A DNA stretch of 40,005 nt from Deltaproteobacteria bacterium. GTDB lineage: Bacteria; Desulfobacterota; Dissulfuribacteria; Dissulfuribacterales; Sh68. This document shows positions 27,408 to 35,943 of the stretch, in pieces. Under the pieces are notes generated by a model, which had not been told where the DNA came from, searched no databases, and was given only the letters and a program-made list of their open reading frames with translations. The DNA is taken from NCBI GenBank assembly GCA_021787835.1, contig JAJYLJ010000007.1, positions 1 to 40,005 on the forward strand, read 5' to 3'. Each line of letters begins with the position of its first letter. Position 1 is the stretch's first letter. The position numbers and the translations under genes are program-made.

Positions 27408-28706
27408 TCAATTTACCGCGGCCTGTGTTTCAGCGAGAGCCGGTTTTATGATTGCGCGTTCGAGGATGAAATCAAGTGTCTTCTTTGCCCGCAGCTTGGG
27501 GAGCACGTGCTGGATAAGTGCGTCGCTGATCTCCTTTTTGTCCAGCTTGACCGTGGATTGGGTGTCGACATGCCTTGCCAGCTCCTCGTTTTCCACCGTT
27601 ATATTTTCCTTATCGGCGATCTTGTCCATTATAAGTTCTGTTTTTACCTGCTTCACAGCATCGTCACGCATTTTATCTTTCAGACGGTCTTCGGAAAGGC
27701 CGGCTTTTTCGAGGTCCATTCCGCGTTCGTGCAGATGGCTCGATATGTTGTCGATCATCTGATTGAGTTTTGTCTCAATGAGGCGTTCGGGTATCGGGAA
27801 GTCCGTTTTACTGGCAAGCTGATCGAGCACTTGATTTCTTATATTCGCCTGCGCAGCCTCTTCCTTGTCCACCAGTATTTGTTTTCTGAGCCGCTCTCTC
27901 AAGTCGTCAACCGTTTTGTAATCAGGGCCGAATTTTTGTGCGAATTCGTTGTTCAGTTCAGGCATTATACGTTTTTTTATGTCTTTTAATGCCGTGTTAT
28001 AATAAACCGTTTTACCAGCAACCTTTGCATTGACCGCATTTTCCGGGTAGGTGATGGCTATTGTCTTTTCAGAGCCCTTGGTCATACCAAGCATTTCTTT
28101 TTCAAATTCTTCGTTAAAATACCCCTTGCCGACCTCAAGATAATAATCCTTTTCCCCGAGTCCTTCTGCAGGCTCTCCATCGACCTCTCCAGAGTAATCT
28201 ATGATGGCGATGTCTCCATTTTGCAGGGGGCGGTCTTCTTTAAGAGGCTCTATTGTGCCGAAGTGTCTCCTGAGGGCCTCGAGTTGTTCCTCAATTTCTT
28301 CGTCTGTTATGGTGACCTCAGGCCGTTCAACTTCGATCCTGTTGTAGTCAGGCAGATCGATTTCGGGCCACAGGTCAAGGATGACGGAATATGAAAAGGC
28401 CTCGCCGGTCTTTATTGTGGATGCCGAATCGAGCTGTGGTTGCAATATCAGGACCAGCTTGGCTTCATCAATGGCCTTTGGCAAGGTCTTGCCTATAAGG
28501 GCTTCGAGGACTTCACTTTCAGCCTGTTGGCTATATAGCTTTTCCATCATCTTTCTGGGTATCTTGCCTTTTCTGAACCCCTTTATCTTGGCTGTCTGAT
28601 TGAGTTTGACATATACGTTGTCAAACTCTTTTGCAACCATGTCCGGGGGCAGTTCAACCGAAAGGCGTTTTTGAACAGGGCTTATCTCATCTATGGTTAC
28701 CTTCAT
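27408..28706 (-). CDS. tig: Trigger factor
   Basis: GFRKGKIPRKMMEKLY ribosome-binding loop; GDIAIIDYSGEVDGEPAEG PPIase domain; upstream of clpP-clpX-lon. Confidence 0.95.
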   Translation of the reverse strand: MKVTIDEISPVQKRLSVELPPDMVAKEFDNVYVKLNQTAKIKGFRKGKIPRKMMEKLYSQQAESEVLEALIGKTLPKAIDEAKLVLILQPQLDSASTIKTGEAFSYSVILDLWPEIDLPDYNRIEVERPEVTITDEEIEEQLEALRRHFGTIEPLKEDRPLQNGDIAIIDYSGEVDGEPAEGLGEKDYYLEVGKGYFNEEFEKEMLGMTKGSEKTIAITYPENAVNAKVAGKTVYYNTALKDIKKRIMPELNNEFAQKFGPDYKTVDDLRERLRKQILVDKEEAAQANIRNQVLDQLASKTDFPIPERLIETKLNQMIDNISSHLHERGMDLEKAGLSEDRLKDKMRDDAVKQVKTELIMDKIADKENITVENEELARHVDTQSTVKLDKKEISDALIQHVLPKLRAKKTLDFILERAIIKPALAETQAAVN

Positions 28707-28848
28707 CAACCTTCTTTCCTTCCTTGATTTTGATTATTTATTTAAAATAATTATTAAGTTTAAACTTAAATATGTTTAGGCCCAAGGTCTGCGCAGAGAT
28801 TAGATATTTACGCAATATGCCGGCAATGATACGCCCTGGACATGCGGC

Positions 28849-28933
28849 TGGTGCGAGAGGCGAGGGTCGAACTCGCACAGGTTACCCCGCTGGATCCTAA
28901 GTCCAGTGCGTCTGCCAATTCCGCCACTCTCGC
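28849..28933 (-). tRNA. tRNA-Leu (anticodon UAG)
   Basis: Reverse strand GCGAGAGTGGCGGAATTGGCAGACGCACTGGACTTAGGATCCAG...GTGCGAGTTCGACCCTCGCCTCTCGCACCA; 7-bp acceptor GCGAGAG/CTCTCGC, anticodon loop CTTAGGA, encoded CCA, long variable arm. Confidence 0.95.
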
Positions 28934-29079
28934 ACGGAAATACATTTGTTGCAATCTAATCTAGGCTAAAATTGAAGTCAAGAAATGCGCTTGCATTAGA
29001 ACGGGCTTGAGGTATAAAAACATCTCTATCTTGTTTATTAAATTTATTAAGTTAAATCTATTTAAAGGAGAATGAATAT

Positions 29080-29502
29080 ATGGGCCAGTTGGAGCGTACC
29101 CTTTCCATCGTAAAGCCTGATGGAGTCTCAAGAGGGCTTATAGGTGAGGTCGTAGGCCGTTTCGAAAGGGCAGGGATAAGGATTGCGGCCATGAGGATGC
29201 TTCACATGGGCAAAAAAGAGGCCGAAGGTTTTTACGCGGTCCACAAGGACAAGCCATTTTTCAGGACCCTTACGGATTTTATGTCCTCAGGTCCTGTCGT
29301 TGTAATGGTTCTCGAGGGTCAGGACGTGATCAGGCGGAATCGTGAGCTTATGGGGGCGACAAATTATAAGGACGCAAAGCCCGGTACAATAAGGGCGGAT
29401 TTTGCAAACGATATAGAAAGAAATGTGGTCCACGGTTCCGATTCCCCTGAGAACGCGGCCAAGGAGATAGCCTATTTTTTCAGCGTGCTTGATATAACTT
29501 AA
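29080..29502 (+). CDS. ndk: Nucleoside diphosphate kinase
   Basis: [41 protein letters not shown] catalytic His motif. Confidence 0.97.
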   Translation: MGQLERTLSIVKPDGVSRGLIGEVVGRFERAGIRIAAMRMLHMGKKEAEGFYAVHKDKPFFRTLTDFMSSGPVVVMVLEGQDVIRRNRELMGATNYKDAKPGTIRADFANDIERNVVHGSDSPENAAKEIAYFFSVLDIT

Positions 29503-29522
29503 GCCTCAAGGGACCTTATGAA

Positions 29523-30557
29523 TTGAAGCCCGGCGGTGAGATCGATCTGATATCAAGGCTGGCCCAGATGGCCGGAGCGGCGGCCGCCAAAGATCCTGAT
29601 CTGTTGGTCGGCATAGGCGATGATTGCGCGGTTATAGTTCACGGCGGCGGCCTGCTCGCGGTCACGACCGACACCCTTGTGGAGTCGGTGCATTTTGATC
29701 TTGAGTATTTTGATCCATGGCACCTCGGGAGAAAGACCGCTGGCGTGAATCTTAGCGACATGGCGGCAATGGGCGCCAGGCCACGCTGGGCGTTTTTGAA
29801 CATCGCCTCAAGACGGCGGTTGCCTCCAGGGTTCTGGGATGAGTTCACGGATGGTCTCTTGAGCAGACTTTCCCAATTCGGCGCCGTCTTGGCAGGCGGT
29901 GATACGGTGAGTTCTCCTGACGGCATATCCTTGACGCTCACCCTTATCGGCGAGCTTATACCTGACAAGTGGATGGGCCGGGCAGGGGCGCGGGCAGGAG
30001 ACATTATATACTGTTCCGGCTACCTTGGAGACGCGGCCTCTGGCCTTCAATGCCTGAAGGCCTTTCGCCGGCGTGGAGGAAGGGGCCGCAGCCTTTTGTT
30101 GCCGCAAAAAAGACCCGCCATAAGGAGGCTTGTTGACAGGCACCTGGACCCAGAGCCCAGAGTCGCGCTAGGAAGGGCCTTGGCCGAGAGCGGACTTGTG
30201 AGTGCGGCCATTGACCTGTCGGATGGCGCGGCTACTGACCTTGCTCATATCTGCAAAAGTTCAGGGGTCGGCGCAGAGGTGGAAGCCTCATTGCTGCCCA
30301 TCTCAAGGGCGGCGAGGTCTGTATGCAGGCTCTATGGCCTGTCTCCTTTATGGCTTGCCGTTTCAGGTGGGGAGGACTTCGAGCTTTTGTGGACCGTGCC
30401 GCCGGAAAATGAGGCACTGATGATCGAAACGGCCGCAAGGGTCCTTGGTCACCGCCCGTTCCGCATAGGCAGGCTGATCGATGCGCAAGGGGTTTGCCTC
30501 AAGGCCGGCGGGCGCGTTGCCGATATAGCTTTTAGCGGCTATGAACACATTGTCTGA
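29523..30557 (+). CDS. thiL: Thiamine-monophosphate kinase
   Basis: VGIGDDCAVI, TTDTLVESVHFD, NLSDMAAMGARPRW, LAGGDTVSSP; TTG start. Confidence 0.94.
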   Translation: MKPGGEIDLISRLAQMAGAAAAKDPDLLVGIGDDCAVIVHGGGLLAVTTDTLVESVHFDLEYFDPWHLGRKTAGVNLSDMAAMGARPRWAFLNIASRRRLPPGFWDEFTDGLLSRLSQFGAVLAGGDTVSSPDGISLTLTLIGELIPDKWMGRAGARAGDIIYCSGYLGDAASGLQCLKAFRRRGGRGRSLLLPQKRPAIRRLVDRHLDPEPRVALGRALAESGLVSAAIDLSDGAATDLAHICKSSGVGAEVEASLLPISRAARSVCRLYGLSPLWLAVSGGEDFELLWTVPPENEALMIETAARVLGHRPFRIGRLIDAQGVCLKAGGRVADIAFSGYEHIV

Positions 30558-31071
30558 GAAAGAAGACGCCTGCATGACCTATTGCGGGCCCTGGACATTG
30601 CAGGATGGGCCGGAGGCGTTTCATCTCGCCTTGCTCGGGAGCTGTCTTGATGTGAATGCCATGTGGGAGGGCGGATACCTCACGAGGATTGATTTGAGGT
30701 TGTGCGGCGATGCGTGCGGGACGGGTGCAGGGTGCGGCCTGGCTTTTTCTAGGTTGAGGGATATACTTGAGGCCGTGCTGAGCGGTTCCGTCCGGTGCGG
30801 CTCAATACCAGCCAAGGCGAGAGGAAGCAAGTTCCAGACGAAGGTCTGGGCGGCCCTTTTGTCAATACCGCGTGGCTCTGTGATCACATACGGCCAACTG
30901 GCGGACATGATCGGCTGTGCATCGCCCAGGGCCATAGGCCAGGCATTGGGGGCAAACCCGCTTCCCATTATAATACCGTGCCACAGGGTTGTGGGCGCCG
31001 ATGGGTTGGGCGGTTTTTCATGCGGCATCAATGTTAAGCGCCTGCTGCTCAGAAGTGAAGGCATAATGTAA
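30541..31071 (+). CDS. Methylated-DNA--[protein]-cysteine S-methyltransferase
   Basis: FQTKVWAALLSIPRGSVITYGQLADMIG, RAIGQALGANPLPIIIPCHRVVGADGLGGFS. Confidence 0.94.
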   Translation: MNTLSEKEDACMTYCGPWTLQDGPEAFHLALLGSCLDVNAMWEGGYLTRIDLRLCGDACGTGAGCGLAFSRLRDILEAVLSGSVRCGSIPAKARGSKFQTKVWAALLSIPRGSVITYGQLADMIGCASPRAIGQALGANPLPIIIPCHRVVGADGLGGFSCGINVKRLLLRSEGIM

Positions 31072-31670
31072 TGAAGATTGCGGTCATAAGTGACAGCCAC
31101 GATCATATATGGAATACAAGAAGGGTGGTGGAACAGGCCAACAGGCTCGGCGTGGAGGTTATGATACACTGCGGCGACCTGGTCTCTCCATTTATGCTTG
31201 AGGAGTTCGACAGGTTTCAGGGCAGGGTTCACTTGATCCTCGGCAACAACCCTGGAGATCAGGTGCTTTTGATGCGAAGCATCCTTTCGAGACAGGGCCG
31301 CGCGGAGTTTCACGGGTGGTTTGGGGCCATCGAGTTGGGAGGAATATCCATTGCTTGGATTCACAGCCCTGACGAGGCGCGTCATATCGCGCGTTCCGGC
31401 GATTTTTCTCTTGTGTGTTGCGGTCATACACATAGATGGTCCATGGAGGATATGGGGCACGTGCTCCTTTTAAACCCTGGGGAGATACTCGGCAGAAAAG
31501 AGCAGCCCGGCTGGGCCTTGATCGATGTTGTAACAGCAGAGGGAAAAAGTGAAGAGGCCATTAAGATGGGGGGGCCTGTGGATGGGGCCGGCCCGGGCAA
31601 AAAGCCTGTCTGGAGCGATTTTTTTGGGGTGGAGCGCATCTTTCTTGAAGAAGAGGTTTTGATATTATGA
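31071..31670 (+). CDS. YfcE/MJ0936-type metallophosphoesterase
   Basis: IAVISDSHDHIWN, MIHCGDLVSP, LILGNNPGD, CCGHTHRW, LLNPGE. Confidence 0.9.
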   Translation: MKIAVISDSHDHIWNTRRVVEQANRLGVEVMIHCGDLVSPFMLEEFDRFQGRVHLILGNNPGDQVLLMRSILSRQGRAEFHGWFGAIELGGISIAWIHSPDEARHIARSGDFSLVCCGHTHRWSMEDMGHVLLLNPGEILGRKEQPGWALIDVVTAEGKSEEAIKMGGPVDGAGPGKKPVWSDFFGVERIFLEEEVLIL

Positions 31671-32767
31671 TGGCAAATACTGATCCAAGACTGATCACCT
31701 CAGTTCTTGACAGTATAAACGCCGCGATTCTGCTTATCGGTCATGACGGCATTATGGCCTCGGCCAATAAGAGGGCGTCTAAGATGTTTTGTGCAGGAGA
31801 GAAAGGGATTGCCGGACTGCCTTTCAACAATCTCTTTATGCCTGAAGACAGGCGGATATTGGCGCAAAACATCATCACCCTAACGCACAGAGACGGCGAA
31901 TTCGAGACCGAGGCCATGCTTCTTCGCATGAATTTAAGCCCTTTTATGGGGCTTATTTCCACATCCACCATTGCGGTTGGAGAGAATAAGGCGGCCGTCG
32001 TCATTGTGCACGACATAACCGGTCTAAAAAAGATAAAACGGGTATTGGACAGATCCGAACAGATATTTCTCGGCCACATGCTCGATGATATAAGCCATCA
32101 GATCAGGAACCCTGTAATCACGATCGGGGGATTCGCAAGGCGCCTTGCGAACATGAATTTTCCAAAAATGGATTACGCCCATGTCATTCTAGATGAATGC
32201 GCCAGGCTTGAAACCATGCTTAACACCTTGACGGAGTTTATAAGGCTTCCAAGGCCAAATCCGAGGCCATGCCAGCTAAGGCAGATCATCTCAGAGGTGG
32301 AGAATGTCTTGAGAGAAATCATACAGGAGAGGGGATGTGTAGGCGATATAGTAATAACTGAAGGATTTGATTGCAACGAAGATGTCTTGGTCGATATCAA
32401 TGCCTTCAAAAGGGCCATTGCAGCCGTGATCGTCAATGCATGCGAAGCCTACGACGATAATGGTTATCCTGCCGGCAAAAAGAAGGTTGAGATTCACGTC
32501 GGTCCATCCGACCTGCCTTCCTGGACTGTTATGCTAAAGGTAAAGGATTGGGGCTGCGGGATCAGGCCTCATGTAATCCCCAAGGTTTTCGATCCGTTTT
32601 TCACGACCAAGACCGGCCATATAGGCATGGGGTTGAGCTTTGCAATGCGCATACAGAAGGGCCAGGCCGGACATATCACCGTTCAGTCAGAGGTCGGCAG
32701 ATACACGAATCTTTGTTTCTATTTGGCCAAAGACAGGCGTAGGATGATAAGAACCATGCTTCTTTAA
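31667..32767 (+). CDS. Cytoplasmic PAS-domain sensor histidine kinase
   Basis: N-terminal PAS; H-box LGHMLDDISHQIRNPVITIGGFARRL; VIVNACEAYDD, VKDWGCGI, TTKTGHIGMGLSFAMRI ATPase motifs. Confidence 0.9.
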   Translation: MMANTDPRLITSVLDSINAAILLIGHDGIMASANKRASKMFCAGEKGIAGLPFNNLFMPEDRRILAQNIITLTHRDGEFETEAMLLRMNLSPFMGLISTSTIAVGENKAAVVIVHDITGLKKIKRVLDRSEQIFLGHMLDDISHQIRNPVITIGGFARRLANMNFPKMDYAHVILDECARLETMLNTLTEFIRLPRPNPRPCQLRQIISEVENVLREIIQERGCVGDIVITEGFDCNEDVLVDINAFKRAIAAVIVNACEAYDDNGYPAGKKKVEIHVGPSDLPSWTVMLKVKDWGCGIRPHVIPKVFDPFFTTKTGHIGMGLSFAMRIQKGQAGHITVQSEVGRYTNLCFYLAKDRRRMIRTMLL

Positions 32768-32776
32768 ACTATTTTT

Positions 32777-33157
32777 TTAAGTCTTTTTGTTCACATGGAT
32801 TTTTTCAACAATTTTTATGTAATAGACCTGGTTTTTCTCGAGGGCCACAGGTCTGTTTCTGGCCATATTGGTTTTTGTGATCATTAGGTTTAGTTTTGTT
32901 ATCTGCCTGTATCTCTCCTCCTCGTCCGTAAGGCTTTCCAGAAGGTCCATGGTGGTTTTGATCCCCCTTTCATTTTGTATCTCGGGCGGCAGGAAGCCCG
33001 CATTTTTGAGGATTTTGTAGGCCATGCGCAGATCGGGTGGCACGAATGAGTCATCCTCATAGATAATGGGCCTTCCTTTGCCCTGCACATTTTCAAAATC
33101 ACCCCGCTCCATGGCCTCTTTTATCCGCTTCTCTGCTATTCTTTCCAGTGCGAACAT
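32777..33157 (-). CDS. DUF1992 (DnaJ-homologue subfamily C member 28 conserved) domain protein
   Basis: AEKRIKEAMERGDFENVQGKGRPI...YKILKNAGFLPPEIQ is the DUF1992 signature. Confidence 0.85.
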   Translation of the reverse strand: MFALERIAEKRIKEAMERGDFENVQGKGRPIIYEDDSFVPPDLRMAYKILKNAGFLPPEIQNERGIKTTMDLLESLTDEEERYRQITKLNLMITKTNMARNRPVALEKNQVYYIKIVEKIHVNKKT

Positions 33158-33232
33158 CTTTCCTGTGCATCTCCTTCACTTTTGTCTTTTGGCGTACTTG
33201 AATGCAAATAGTGGTTAGGGTAAAGAATTGTC

Positions 33233-34891
33233 ATGCTTGTTGAGTTTGATATAGAGAATTTTGCGCTTATAAAGTCATTAAAGCTCTCCCTTGACTCAGG
33301 GTTTACGGTGATTACAGGCGAGACCGGGGCTGGTAAGTCTCTTATTATCCAGGCCTTAAAGATAGTCCTTGGCGCAAAGGTCCTTCCTCAATATATACGG
33401 ACAGGCGAAGAGCAGGCGGTTGTCCAGGCTGTGTTTGAAACGCCTGACCGCCTTGGGCCGTTTCTTGAAACACATGGCATTCCATATGAGGATATTATAA
33501 TAATTCGGAGGGCATTTTCAATAAATGGTAAGGGCAAGATCTATGTGAACGGGGCACTTGTAACCCTTCAGAGCCTAAGACAGATTACCATATCCCTTGC
33601 AAGTCTTGCGGGGCAGCATGAATATCAGGAACTTCTCAGGGATGAAAATCATGCCCTCTGGCTGGATCGTTTTGCAGGGCTTGAGGCTGATGTATCAGGC
33701 ATATCGGGCTTGTATCAGGCGCTTAATGCGGCAAAGGGTGCCCTTGATAAGGTCTTGACTGATAAAAAGTCTGCCGAAGACTCGTTCTCGAGATCTGAAA
33801 GGGACTTGAAGGAGATAGTTTCGGTCGCTCCGTCGCCTGGAGAGGATGAGGCCCTTGAGCAAGAGCTGAAGGTTTTGAGGGCTGCGGCGGCCTTAAGAGA
33901 GATGGGCGAATCGTGTTATCGCACAATATATGCGGAGAAGGGGGCTGTTATTGACAGGCTTGCCGGTTGCAAGGCGGATATTGAGCGCATGAGCCGTATT
34001 GATCAAAGGCTTGAAAAGACCCTCAAAGATCTCGCCTCTGTTATATATCAGGCCGAAGAAGTGGCCTTCTCCATAAGAGATTATCTCGAGGGGCTTCCTT
34101 CTGATCATCTTGCCAGACTCAATGAGACGGAGGAGCGCCTGCACAGGCTCCGTGAGCTGAAGAAGCGTTTTGGGCCAGAGCTGGCCGATGTGCTCCGCCA
34201 TAGAGATGCGATCGAGAAGAGACTTGCCGACATCGAGGCCAATGATGATCTCGTAGAAGTTTTGAAAAAAGAGATATCAGAGAAAGAAAGTGTCCTGACT
34301 GAATCAGCCTTAGCGCTTTCGGCAAAGAGAAAAGAGGCGGCCGCAAGGTTGTCCGGGGTCATAAAACAGGGTCTTCAGGAGCTTAAGTTTATGCAGTCGG
34401 AGTTTGAGGTCGAGGTGATGAGGCCTGAGAACTTTGGTCCGGAAGATATAGGGCCAAGGGGTATGGATTATGTGCGGTTTATGTTCAGCCCTAACATCGG
34501 GGAGCCGCTTCGTCCTCTTGCATCCGTAGCCTCTGGAGGCGAGCTTTCACGCATAATGCTTGCCATCCGGGTCGCTCTTGCCAGGGAGTCGGGCATGGAG
34601 ACGATAGTTTTTGACGAAATAGATGCCGGTCTTGGAGGCGAGGTCGCGCTCCTTGTCGGGCGAAGACTCAAGAATCTTGCGGCCCGGGGACAGGTCATCG
34701 CGGTAACGCACTTCCCGCAGATAGCCGCTCTTGCCGATCATCATTTTACAGTAACAAAAATTGTTGAAGACGGGAAGACCTTTACCAGGATAAGCGGGCT
34801 CAAGGCCGGGGATCGCTTGGATGAGATTGCAAGGATGCTTGGGGGCGACATGGTTTCGGCAAGGGGATATGCGAAAGAACTTATGCCATAA
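33233..34891 (+). CDS. recN: DNA repair protein RecN
   Basis: FDIENFALIKSLKLSLDSGFTVITGETGAGKSLIIQAL, LAGQHEYQELL, SVASGGELSRIMLAIR, VFDEIDAGLGGEVA. Confidence 0.96.
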   Translation: MLVEFDIENFALIKSLKLSLDSGFTVITGETGAGKSLIIQALKIVLGAKVLPQYIRTGEEQAVVQAVFETPDRLGPFLETHGIPYEDIIIIRRAFSINGKGKIYVNGALVTLQSLRQITISLASLAGQHEYQELLRDENHALWLDRFAGLEADVSGISGLYQALNAAKGALDKVLTDKKSAEDSFSRSERDLKEIVSVAPSPGEDEALEQELKVLRAAAALREMGESCYRTIYAEKGAVIDRLAGCKADIERMSRIDQRLEKTLKDLASVIYQAEEVAFSIRDYLEGLPSDHLARLNETEERLHRLRELKKRFGPELADVLRHRDAIEKRLADIEANDDLVEVLKKEISEKESVLTESALALSAKRKEAAARLSGVIKQGLQELKFMQSEFEVEVMRPENFGPEDIGPRGMDYVRFMFSPNIGEPLRPLASVASGGELSRIMLAIRVALARESGMETIVFDEIDAGLGGEVALLVGRRLKNLAARGQVIAVTHFPQIAALADHHFTVTKIVEDGKTFTRISGLKAGDRLDEIARMLGGDMVSARGYAKELMP

Positions 34892-35852
34892 CGGCGTCAC
34901 CTGTATTTTGCTCTATTCCGGCGGGCTTGACAGCATTATTGCGTGCAAGGTCCTTGAAGGGCAGGGCATAGACGTCAAGGCCATAAGGTTTATAAGTCCG
35001 TTTTTCGGCTATGAGCTTAAGGGCTGCGAGGAAAGGGCCAGGGAAGAGGCGTTCGGTAAATATGGCATGGACCTTGCGGTAATAGATATCACGGACAGCT
35101 ACATCGGCATGCTGAGGGCCCCGAAGTTTGGTTATGGAAAACACTTTAATCCCTGCATTGATTGCAGGATATTTATGCTAAAAGAGGCGCTTAAGAGGCT
35201 TGATGAATTTGGAGCGGCATTTGTCGCGACAGGAGAGGTGGTGGGGCAAAGGCCGTTTTCTCAGCGCAGGGATGCCTTGAGGGTTATAGACAAGGAGGCG
35301 TGTGCTGGCGGAAGGGTGCTGAGACCGCTTTGCGCCATCAACCTGCCGCAGACCCCGATGGAGGAGTCGGGCATGGTGGATCGATCGAGACTCCTCGGGA
35401 TAAGCGGGCGCTCAAGAAAGGCGCAGATCGCCCTCGCCGCGGAATTCGGCGTAAAGGATTACCCCACGCCAAGCGGCGGGTGCCTTCTCGCCGACCCTGT
35501 CGTGTCCGAGAGCGTCAGAGGGTTTATTGGGGCTAACTCTGCCGTCGAACAGGATGACATATTTCTTGCCGTGCTCGGCAGGCGTTTCAGGCTTTCTGAC
35601 GGCTCATGGCTTGTGATCGGGAGGGACCATGAGGAAAATATGCGCATCCTTTCCCTTTTGAAACCGGGCGATATTTATTTAAAGCCGGCCGACGGCCCAG
35701 GGCCTGTAGGCCTCTGGCGCAGATTGGATCTGCCTTCCAGGATGGCCGTCGGAGGAAGATCATGGCATGAAGCGTATGCAATCGAGGCTGAAAATATTTT
35801 TTTAAAGTATGTTAAAAGGTGGCAGCGCGTGTTACAAATTGAGGTTCAATAG
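34869..35852 (+). CDS. PP-loop ATPase / ThiI-MnmA-like thiouridylase-family protein
   Basis: LLYSGGLDSIIACKVL (SGGxDS PP-loop), NPCIDCRIFMLKEA (CxxC), ATGEVVGQRPFSQRRDAL, PTPSGGCLL; overlaps recN 3' end. Confidence 0.8.
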   Translation: MRKNLCHNGVTCILLYSGGLDSIIACKVLEGQGIDVKAIRFISPFFGYELKGCEERAREEAFGKYGMDLAVIDITDSYIGMLRAPKFGYGKHFNPCIDCRIFMLKEALKRLDEFGAAFVATGEVVGQRPFSQRRDALRVIDKEACAGGRVLRPLCAINLPQTPMEESGMVDRSRLLGISGRSRKAQIALAAEFGVKDYPTPSGGCLLADPVVSESVRGFIGANSAVEQDDIFLAVLGRRFRLSDGSWLVIGRDHEENMRILSLLKPGDIYLKPADGPGPVGLWRRLDLPSRMAVGGRSWHEAYAIEAENIFLKYVKRWQRVLQIEVQ

Positions 35853-35943
35853 AGATCAGCGGACCATCCGTGTGACTTTATGTTATGCTCAAGCGATCTA
35901 TTTATATCTATCCGAATGAATTAATTAAAAGGAGTTATTGCGC

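Noticed and set aside
25499-28706. CIRCE heat-shock element near tig-clpP-clpX-lon
   Set aside because: No TTAGCACTC-N9-GAGTGCTAA-like match was seen in the intergenic gaps.
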